NCBI GenBank assembly: GCA_028285405.1
Contig: JANQPH010000051.1
Span: 1 to 64,000, forward strand
Origin: Thermoleophilia bacterium
GTDB taxonomy: Bacteria > Actinomycetota > Thermoleophilia > Miltoncostaeales > Miltoncostaeaceae
Direction of reading: 5' to 3'
DNA length: 64,000 bases
Below are positions 57,642-64,000 of the stretch, one piece after another. The position numbers and the translations under genes are program-made. The first letter of the stretch is position 1, and every line of letters starts with the position of its first letter. The notes under the pieces were generated by a model. That model did no database searches. It saw only the letters and a program-made list of their open reading frames with translations, and was not told the DNA's origin.

Positions 57642-58346
57642 GTGTCGTGGCGCCGCTCGAGGAGCAGGTCGTTGCCGGCCGCCGTGCTGGCGGGGGGAGC
57701 GCTCCTGCTCGCGACGGCGTGCGGGGTCGGTCCCGGCGGCGAGGAGGAGGGCGCGGCCGTCGTCGAGCGGGTCGTCGACGGCGACACGGTCCGGGTGCTC
57801 GTGGACGGCGAGCCCGAGACGGTCCGGCTGGTGGGGATCGACACGCCCGAGTCGGTCGCGCCTAACCGTCCGGTCGAGTGCTTCGGCCCCGAGGCGAGCG
57901 ACCGGCTCGGGGAGCTGCTGCCGGCCGGCGAGCCGGTGACCATCGAGACCGACCCGACCCAGGACGAGCGCGACCGGTTCGGGCGGCTCCTCGGCTACGT
58001 GTACTCCGAGGACGAGGCGCGGTCGGCGAACGAGGCGCTGGTCGCCTCGGGCCATGCCCGGGTCTACGTGTTCGGCGGCGTTCCCTTCGACCGGGCTGAG
58101 GAGTTCATGCGACAGGAGGCCGAGGCCCGCGAGGCGGGGCGTGGCCTCTGGGGCGCGTGCGAGCCCGGCGCGGCCGACACGGAGGAGCCGGAGCGCGGCG
58201 GCGCCTGCGATCCCAGCTACAGCGGCTGCGTGCCGTCGCCCCCGCCCGATCTCGACTGCGACGACATCGACGGGCCGATCGAGGTGAGCGGCGCCGACCC
58301 GCACCGCCTGGACGGCGACGGCGACGGGGTCGCCTGCACCGGCTAG
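57642..58346 (+). CDS. Thermonuclease (SNase)-family lipoprotein with excalibur-like C-terminus
   Basis: 234 aa. Signal peptide with lipobox (LLLATACGVG), so probably anchored outside the membrane. The SNase domain (about 38-170) has VVDGDTVRVLVDGEPETVRLVGIDTPES and DRFGRLLGYVY, giving the calcium Asp, catalytic Arg and Glu equivalents. The C-terminal ~45 residues have paired Cys and a calcium-like DGDGDGVAC, the excalibur pattern found fused to such nucleases. The 3' end overlaps the convergent gene by 4 bp. Confidence 0.88.
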   Translation: MSWRRSRSRSLPAAVLAGGALLLATACGVGPGGEEEGAAVVERVVDGDTVRVLVDGEPETVRLVGIDTPESVAPNRPVECFGPEASDRLGELLPAGEPVTIETDPTQDERDRFGRLLGYVYSEDEARSANEALVASGHARVYVFGGVPFDRAEEFMRQEAEAREAGRGLWGACEPGAADTEEPERGGACDPSYSGCVPSPPPDLDCDDIDGPIEVSGADPHRLDGDGDGVACTG

Positions 58347-60028
58347 CGGCGCGAGACCCGGAGCGGGATCGTGCGCTCGTCTCCGTCGACCCTGGCGCTC
58401 GGATCGACGACGGCCGTCACGCCGCCACCGCGAAGCGCTCCGTAGTCGACGCTCACGCGACCTCCGGGCGGGACCGTGATCCACCGCGGCATCACCTTCC
58501 GGGCACTCGAGCCGCGTACGCGCTCGGCGCCGATCAGGACCCGAACCGGCTTCCGCGCGCTGGAGCCGATCGAGAGCGTCCGCGTCCGGCGGTCGACTCG
58601 GGCCCCGATCCGCGCCCGCGCGGGGAACGCCGCCGTCGTCACGTGGAAGTCGAAGTGCACCGCGCCGTGCTCGATCGAGAGCTCGAGTCGCACGCGATCG
58701 TCTGCGGAGCGCCCGTTGCGGAACTCGACACCTCGGCCCCGGGGAGCGAACGTGACCGAGTCGCGCTCACCGGGCGCCAAGTCCACGTGCTCGACCCCTG
58801 TGTGGTAGCCGTCGCCGATCATCGAGAGCTCCTCGCGGGCCGAGCCGCGCAACCCGCGCCCCGAGAGGGTGACGTGGTACGTCCGGTTCGCCACGAGCGT
58901 GTAGCGGGGGTGGTGCGAGTCGTTCCACGGGGTCTCGCCCGCGGCGAGGACGTTGCGAACCCCGGCCCCGGGAATGCCGTTGACGCACGACTGGCGATCG
59001 CCGTCGTGGGTGCAGCCTGCGCGGTTGCCGGCGGCGTCTCGTACGAGGAGGCTCCCGTGCCTGCCGTCGGACTGATCCCCCGACCAGGTCAGGAGCTGGC
59101 GGCCGGCGCGCGAGGCGCCCGTGCGCTGGGCGTCATTGCTCGACGGGCGGGTCGGGAAGGCGTTCTTCGATCCGAAGCCCGCCAGAGCATCGATGATCTG
59201 CAGCGTCTTGGTGTTCGCGTCGCCCTCGTAGAGGTCCGACTCCTCGGCCGGGTTCGTGGACGCCTCGTAGGACCACTTCTCCTTGCCGATGTCGATCGTC
59301 ATACGGCGCTCGACCCCGGGGTAGTTGTTGTCGTAGACGAGGACGTCGAACACGTTGCCGCCGCGGTCCTCCACCGCGTACGGCGTGATCGCGTGCCCCC
59401 CGGTGAAGCCGCGCTGGAAGATCGCGAAGACGATCTGCTTGCCGTCGGCGAGCGCCGTCCGCGTCTCGGCGAGGATCGCCGACGGCGGGCCGGTGCCGGT
59501 CGCGTCGACGACCGCGTCGAGGGCCTGGTGGGCGAAACCCATCGCCAGCTGGGACTGCAGCGCTCGGTTGCCGCCGATCGAGAGGGCTGGGATGGCGGGA
59601 GCGCCGAAGCGCGCGGGCGTCCACCCCGTGCCGGCCTTGGCCGCCGAGGCCATAACGGCGAAGCCGTAGCAATGTCCGCCCGCCGAGGCCTTGTTCACCT
59701 CCTCCGCCCACTCCTTCGCGGCGGCGGTCAGCCTGCAGGCTCCGCTCGTCTTGGTGCAGACCTTTCGGCCGAACATCCTCGTCATCTGCGTGGGCCCGAT
59801 CCCGGCCGCCGTCTCGTCGGTGACGAAGAACTGGCCGTTCTCGATGCCGGCCACCTTGTCGCCGAAGTTCGGGAAGGCGAATCCGTCGGTCGCCGGTCGG
59901 AAGCCGTTGTCGGCGACGAGGGTGGCCGCGGACGCGCCGGATGCCGAGACCACGAGTGCCGAGGCGGCCAGCGCGACGGCGCCGAGGATGCCGGCGCGGC
60001 GAATGCGGCGTGTCCCGATCTGGCTCAT
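58343..60028 (-). CDS. Secreted protein with papain-like cysteine-peptidase features
   Basis: 561 aa with a signal peptide (AGILGAVALAASALVVSASGASAA). The N-terminal half (about 35-275) holds a possible catalytic set: Cys in GGHCYGFAVMASAAK, His in FTGGHAITPYAVEDRG and an Asp/Asn pair in VLVYDNNYPG. That order (C, H, N/D) and spacing fit a papain-like fold. The C-terminal half is beta-rich (two or three Ig-like stretches, e.g. TYHVTLSGRGLRG, VRLELSIEHGAVHFDFHV, GGRVSVDYGALRGG). The family is not recognised and activity is inference. Convergent to the nuclease gene. Confidence 0.6.
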   Translation of the reverse strand: MSQIGTRRIRRAGILGAVALAASALVVSASGASAATLVADNGFRPATDGFAFPNFGDKVAGIENGQFFVTDETAAGIGPTQMTRMFGRKVCTKTSGACRLTAAAKEWAEEVNKASAGGHCYGFAVMASAAKAGTGWTPARFGAPAIPALSIGGNRALQSQLAMGFAHQALDAVVDATGTGPPSAILAETRTALADGKQIVFAIFQRGFTGGHAITPYAVEDRGGNVFDVLVYDNNYPGVERRMTIDIGKEKWSYEASTNPAEESDLYEGDANTKTLQIIDALAGFGSKNAFPTRPSSNDAQRTGASRAGRQLLTWSGDQSDGRHGSLLVRDAAGNRAGCTHDGDRQSCVNGIPGAGVRNVLAAGETPWNDSHHPRYTLVANRTYHVTLSGRGLRGSAREELSMIGDGYHTGVEHVDLAPGERDSVTFAPRGRGVEFRNGRSADDRVRLELSIEHGAVHFDFHVTTAAFPARARIGARVDRRTRTLSIGSSARKPVRVLIGAERVRGSSARKVMPRWITVPPGGRVSVDYGALRGGGVTAVVDPSARVDGDERTIPLRVSRR

Positions 60029-60153
60029 CGATCCGTTTCTCGGCTCCAGTCATCGGGGCTTGAACAGGTATGTCCGCCGCCGCTTCCTGAGAGGTCGCTG
60101 GGAGTTCGGTCGCGGCGTGCGGCGGGCGCCCCGGTGGCTGCCAGACTTGAGCG

Positions 60154-60885
60154 ATGGCGACGCAACTGCCAGAGGCTGCGGATGCGCGGGTGCTCGTGGT
60201 CGACGACGAGCGGAACATCACGGAGCTCCTCGCGATGGCCTTTCGGTACGAGGGCTTCGAGGTCGACGAGGCGGCCTCGGGGGCCGAGGCGCTCGAGCGG
60301 GTCGTGGCCAGCCCACCGAGCCTGATCGTGCTGGACGTGATGATGCCCGGAATGGACGGTTTCACCGTCGTCAAGAAGCTCCGCGAGCAGGGCCGGTCTA
60401 CGCCGGTGCTCTTCTTGACGGCCAAGGACACCACCAAGGACGCCGTGGAAGGTCTGTCGCTCGGCGCGGACGACTACGTCACCAAACCGTTCAGCCTGGA
60501 GGAGGTGATCGCCAGGGCGAGGGCGGTCCTCCGGCGGACAGGTGGCCTCGCCGACGCCCATCGCCGTCTCGAGGTCGCCGACCTGGTGATGGACGACGAC
60601 ACCCGCGAGGTGTGGCGCGCCGGCGAGCCGGTCGAGCTCACCGACACCGAGTACCGACTGCTGCGCTACCTGCTCGCCAATCCGCGCCGGGTGCTGACCC
60701 GGCAGCAGATCCTGCAGCACGTCTGGGACTACGACTTCGGCGGCGACGGCCGGATCCTCGAGACCTACGTGAGCTACCTGCGCAAGAAGGTCGACCAGGT
60801 CGAGCCACGGCTGATCCACACCGTGCGGGGCGTCGGATACACGCTCCGCGTTCCGGCTGACGCCGGGGGGTCGGCGGGGACATGA
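60154..60885 (+). CDS. OmpR/PhoB-family response regulator
   Basis: 243 aa. Receiver domain: VLVVDDERNITELLAMAFRYEGF, phospho-acceptor Asp61 in LIVLDVMMPGMDGF, the Thr in FLTAKD and the Lys in GADDYVTKPF. DNA-binding winged helix at about 145-232 (ELTDTEYRLLRYLLANPRRVLTRQQILQHVWDYDFGGDGRILETYVSYLRKKV), as in MprA/TrcR-type actinobacterial regulators. The stop overlaps the kinase start (ATGA). Confidence 0.94.
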   Translation: MATQLPEAADARVLVVDDERNITELLAMAFRYEGFEVDEAASGAEALERVVASPPSLIVLDVMMPGMDGFTVVKKLREQGRSTPVLFLTAKDTTKDAVEGLSLGADDYVTKPFSLEEVIARARAVLRRTGGLADAHRRLEVADLVMDDDTREVWRAGEPVELTDTEYRLLRYLLANPRRVLTRQQILQHVWDYDFGGDGRILETYVSYLRKKVDQVEPRLIHTVRGVGYTLRVPADAGGSAGT

Positions 60886-62315
60886 CGCTGCGCACCCGGC
60901 TGCTCGTCGGGATGCTCGCGCTGGCCGCGGTCGCGCTGGCCGTGTCTGGCTTCTTGGCGTACCGGGCCCTCGAGAACTTCCTCGTCGACCGGGTCGACGA
61001 GCAGCTCGTGGACGTGGTGCGCCCGGTCCAGCGTGAGTTTCGGGACGACGGTCGTGGGGGAGGCCGCCGTGGGCCACCGCTTCCGGACGGCAGCGTGGCG
61101 CAGCTGCGCGGCCCGGACGGGGAGGTCCTCGCGCAGCGTGAGTTCGCCTTCGACGAGTCGGGGCCCGTGCCGGTCCCCGAGCTCGACCCGTCGGCAGCGG
61201 CCGCGGTCGACGAGCGGACGCTCGTGTCGGTCGACTCGACCAACGGGGGCCCGGAGTTCCGCGTGCTGATCGAGCCGGACCTGGACGGAGGCACGATCGT
61301 CGTCGCCATCCCGCTCACCAGCGTCGAGAACACGCTCGACCGACTCGTCGTGGTCGAGGTGGTCGTCGGGCTGTCGACCCTGGTGGTGTTGGGGATCGCG
61401 GCGTGGTTCGTCGTACGCCGCACCCTGCGGCCGCTCGATCGGATGGAGGCCGACGCCACCCGAATCGCCGCCGGTGATCTCTCGCGCCGTGTCGAGCCCG
61501 CCGACGATCGGACCGAGGTCGGTCGGCTCGGGCTCGCGCTCAACCAGATGCTCGGCGAGATCGAGACGTCCTTTGCCGCGCGCCGGGAGTCCGAGGAGCG
61601 GCTGCGCCGGTTCGTCGCCGACGCGTCGCACGAGCTGCGAACGCCGCTGTCCTCGATTCGCGGCTACGCGGAGCTCTTCCGGCGAGGTGCCGGCGAGCGC
61701 CCCGAGGATCTCGAGGTGACCATGCGTCGGATCGAGGACGAGGCCGCGCGGATGGGCGTGCTGGTCGACGATCTGCTGCTCTTGGCGCGCCTCGACGACG
61801 GGGGCCCGACCTTCGCCCGGGACCGGGTCGATCTGGCCGCGGTCGTTCACGATGCGTGTGCCGACGCACGCGCCCGGGCGCCGGAGCGCGACATCGCGTG
61901 CGACGCCCCGACCCCGGTGCTGGTGACCGGAGACGAGGCGCGCCTGCGGCAGGTGGCGGCCAACCTCGTCGGAAACGCCCTCACGCACACCCCGGCCGGC
62001 TCGCCCGTCGAGATCCGAGCGCGAGCGACCGACTCGACCGGGGAGCTCGAGGTCGTCGATCGAGGACCTGGGATCCCCGAGTCGGACCGCGAGCAGATCT
62101 TCGACCGGTTCTGGCGGGCCGACCGGTCCCGCGAGCGATCGACGGGCGGCGCCGGCCTCGGTCTCTCGATCGTCGCCGCGATCGTCGAGGGGCACGGTGG
62201 CACCGTCACCGCCGAGAACGTCGACGGCGGTGGGGCCCGGTTCGTCGTCCGCCTCCCGCTTCGGTCCGCGGGCCCGGCGGTCGGTCAGGGCGCGAGCACC
62301 CTCGGTGGCATCTGA
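60882..62315 (+). CDS. Sensor histidine kinase
   Basis: 477 aa. TM1 near 8-28, an extracytoplasmic domain of about 130 residues with a Gly/Arg-rich loop, TM2 near 156-178, HAMP (about 178-230), HisKA with phospho-acceptor His250 in FVADASHELRTPLSSIRGYAE, and the HATPase with N box NLVGNALTHTP, G1 VVDRGPGIPES, F box IFDRFWRAD and G2 GGAGLGLSIV. It should phosphorylate the response regulator encoded just upstream. The signal sensed is unknown. The last 31 bp overlap the convergent gene. Confidence 0.94.
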   Translation: MTLRTRLLVGMLALAAVALAVSGFLAYRALENFLVDRVDEQLVDVVRPVQREFRDDGRGGGRRGPPLPDGSVAQLRGPDGEVLAQREFAFDESGPVPVPELDPSAAAAVDERTLVSVDSTNGGPEFRVLIEPDLDGGTIVVAIPLTSVENTLDRLVVVEVVVGLSTLVVLGIAAWFVVRRTLRPLDRMEADATRIAAGDLSRRVEPADDRTEVGRLGLALNQMLGEIETSFAARRESEERLRRFVADASHELRTPLSSIRGYAELFRRGAGERPEDLEVTMRRIEDEAARMGVLVDDLLLLARLDDGGPTFARDRVDLAAVVHDACADARARAPERDIACDAPTPVLVTGDEARLRQVAANLVGNALTHTPAGSPVEIRARATDSTGELEVVDRGPGIPESDREQIFDRFWRADRSRERSTGGAGLGLSIVAAIVEGHGGTVTAENVDGGGARFVVRLPLRSAGPAVGQGASTLGGI

Positions 62316-63331
62316 TCGAACGGCACCGGCCGGCCCCTGACGGGAATCATGCGTTGCTCGAGCTCGCCACCCCGCCGACGCGCCTCGGCGCAGGTCGAGC
62401 ACACCATCTCCTCGGTGGCGTGGCCCTTCAGCGTCGCGGGCTCGGTGGCGACGCCGTGCGCCGGGTCCACCGCGCAGAGCCCGTCGAACGGGTCGTCGAT
62501 GTCGATCGGCTCGCCGAGGTCCGCGGCGGCCAGCTCCAGCTCGTCGAACGCGCGGCGCACCCCCGGAAGCGCGCCCTCGACCGCGGACATCCGATCGGCT
62601 CCGAGGACGGCCGCCCGCGCGCTTGCGGACTCCGATCGCGACGCCTCGAGGTGGGCGGCGATTCGGGGCGTCACCTGGGCGTGCCCTCGTAGCTCGCTCG
62701 TCCGTGCGTCGATCGCGTCGAGACAGACGACTCCCCAGCCGCGCATCTCGGCGAGCTCCGCGCGCGCGCCGCGCCGTTCCCGGCGGAGCCCCCAGGCGAC
62801 CGCCCAGGCCGCTCCCAGCACTCCGAGCCCCAGCAGGAGGAGGATCTCGCGAGTGGCGCCCGACTCCTCGGGCTCGGGCGTGGCCAGCTCGCCCGCGGCG
62901 ATGACCCGCGGCACCGGATCGGGCTGGTCGACGACGAGCGGCGAGCGCAGCCGGGTCGTGATCGTCGCCGGCGGGAGCGGGCCGACGGCAACGGTCGGCC
63001 GCCCGGGCGCGGTTACCGCGAGCGTGCCGGAGTAGCCGAGATCGCGCCGGAGGCGCCGGGTGTAGGCGCGCATCGACGGCGAGCCGACGGGGCCGGGCAC
63101 GATCGCCAGCTTGACGTCCCGTCCTTCGCCGTTCAGCTCTGCGGCCGCCTGCGCGAGCGCCGCCTCGGCCTGACCGGACGCTGGACCCAGCGCCCGCGGG
63201 CTCACATAGGCGTCACCTTCGGTGAGGGCCGCGATCGCAGGAGCATCCTGGGCGGTTGCGGCCTGCGCGCCGAGCAGCCCGAGCGCGGCAACGATGACCG
63301 CGAGCAGGCTCCTCGTGCGCGCGCTGCGCAC
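62285..63331 (-). CDS. Membrane protein with extracytoplasmic domain and C-terminal cysteine-rich segment
   Basis: 348 aa from a GTG. Signal peptide (SLLAVIVAALGLLGAQAATAQD), a ~120-residue extracytoplasmic alpha/beta domain (LAQAAAELNGEGRDVKLAIVPGPVGSPSMRAYTRRLRRDLGYSGTLAVTAPGRPTVAVGPLP), one TM helix (EILLLLGLGVLGAAWAVAWGL) and then a cytoplasmic helical region. Three cysteines near the end (GLCAVDP, VCSTC) could bind zinc. The external domain recalls TPM-type domains in outline only. The start lies 2 bp after the preceding gene's stop, so the two are co-transcribed. Confidence 0.6.
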   Translation of the reverse strand: MRSARTRSLLAVIVAALGLLGAQAATAQDAPAIAALTEGDAYVSPRALGPASGQAEAALAQAAAELNGEGRDVKLAIVPGPVGSPSMRAYTRRLRRDLGYSGTLAVTAPGRPTVAVGPLPPATITTRLRSPLVVDQPDPVPRVIAAGELATPEPEESGATREILLLLGLGVLGAAWAVAWGLRRERRGARAELAEMRGWGVVCLDAIDARTSELRGHAQVTPRIAAHLEASRSESASARAAVLGADRMSAVEGALPGVRRAFDELELAAADLGEPIDIDDPFDGLCAVDPAHGVATEPATLKGHATEEMVCSTCAEARRRGGELEQRMIPVRGRPVPFDQMPPRVLAP

Positions 63332-63333
63332 CG

Positions 63334-63960
63334 TCAGCCCGCGCGCGGGCGCGCTCGCCGCAGCCGGCCTCGGAGCCGCTCGAGCAGGGGGGCTCGGCCG
63401 CTCGGCGCGTCCCCGAGCTCCAAGCGCATCAGGGCTACCTGGCCGTGGGCGCGCACCGGCGTGAAGCCCAGCGACTCGAGGAACTCGCGGTCGAACAGGG
63501 TGTGGTGGCTGCGGAAGCGGTCCTCGTCCACCACCTCCTCCGCAAAGCCGATCGCGAACGCCTCGACGGCCCTGGTCCCGCTCGCTTTCAGATCGGCGAG
63601 CGCCTCGAGCGTCAGGTGCTCCGCGGTGTCCACGGAGTCGTCCGAGAAGACCAGCATGCATGTGAGCAGCGCGGCGTCACGGCTCGGTGGGCCCGCGGCC
63701 ATGAGGTCCGCGCGCGGGAAGAGCTCGGCGGGGCCGTACTGGATCAGCCCGTCGACGGTGTCGCCGTCGCGGGCCATGCGGCCCCACGAGCCCGCCCCCA
63801 GGCGCCGGGCCCGCTCGACCCACCGTCGCTTCTTGCGCGCGTCTGACAGGGCGCGGCGCTCCTGCCAGAAGACGCAATCGACGCAGGGAAGCGGCGCCGA
63901 CTCGCGCGAGGCGTCCGTCAGCGGCTCGATTCGACTCGACGTACCCGTCTGGCCCGTCAT
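63334..63960 (-). CDS. GNAT-like protein with N-terminal CxxC
   Basis: 208 aa. The N-terminal PLPCVDCVFWQERR holds a CxxC-FW motif, followed by RRWVERARRLGAGSWGRMARDGDTVDGLIQYGPAELFPRADLMAAGPPSRDAALLTCMLVFSD. Later come a helix-rich middle and a C-terminal HHTLFDREFLESLGFTPVRAHGQVALMRLEL that resembles the last strands of a GNAT domain. I infer an acetyltransferase-like fold; the acetyl-CoA loop is not clear. The C-terminal tail is strongly basic. Confidence 0.55.
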   Translation of the reverse strand: MTGQTGTSSRIEPLTDASRESAPLPCVDCVFWQERRALSDARKKRRWVERARRLGAGSWGRMARDGDTVDGLIQYGPAELFPRADLMAAGPPSRDAALLTCMLVFSDDSVDTAEHLTLEALADLKASGTRAVEAFAIGFAEEVVDEDRFRSHHTLFDREFLESLGFTPVRAHGQVALMRLELGDAPSGRAPLLERLRGRLRRARPRAG

Positions 63961-64000
63961 GGGCTGATGATAGGCGCGGTCGGCGACGGGCTCAGGGGGA

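Overview
The window reads as an ordinary chromosomal stretch of a GC-rich actinobacterium. Starts are often GTG, genes overlap by 4 bp in many places (GTGA/ATGA), and the families are actinobacterial. A deep-branching class such as Thermoleophilia (Solirubrobacterales) is my inference: the SRP RNA is of the long Bacillus-like type, and secreted choice-of-anchor-D, RTX-like and sedolisin proteins are frequent. I see no insertion sequence, phage, integrase, rRNA or CRISPR array.

Layout. 1-9 kb: the 5' end of hemB, a DMT exporter, PhzF, small membrane/secreted proteins, CopC, tadA, a secreted glycosidase-like protein and a methyltransferase. 9-20 kb: two TetR-regulated transport/redox units, a lipoprotein esterase, tRNA-Ser(CGA), tRNA-Ser(GGA), an MmpL pump, tRNA-Val(CAC) and a voltage-gated cation channel. 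20-33 kb: a methyltransferase, a MetE-like enzyme with a good promoter, a siderophore-interacting protein, a 987-aa secreted multidomain protein, an orphan ZnuA-type lipoprotein behind a metal-regulator-like operator, and a sedolisin. 33-36 kb: the housekeeping block ffs (SRP RNA)-dnaX-ybaB-recR.

36-52.6 kb is the most interesting part. Two nitrogen modules that are normally separate are interleaved. One is a Nit1C/Sll0783-0787-like set: AIR-synthase-like, GNAT, radical SAM and Sll0783-family genes plus an MSMEG_0565-type glycosyltransferase. Its nitrilase is missing and an amidohydrolase sits in that place. The other is the full complement of oxamate-transcarbamylase homologues (FdrA, DUF1116, DUF2877) plus carbamate kinase. 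Around them lie a flavin monooxygenase, a DAP-decarboxylase-like enzyme, an aminotransferase-fold protein lacking the PLP lysine, OsmC and a CoA-disulfide-reductase-like flavoprotein. The two transcription units diverge from about 42.01-42.13 kb. I infer a pathway that strips nitrogen from an unknown amide, nitrile or heterocycle, ending in carbamoyl phosphate to ATP + NH3 + CO2.

52.5-64 kb: DsbA-like protein, stand-alone pyrR, lysC-asd, glutamate decarboxylase, a nuclease lipoprotein, a secreted papain-like protein, an OmpR-type two-component system, and two proteins of unknown role.
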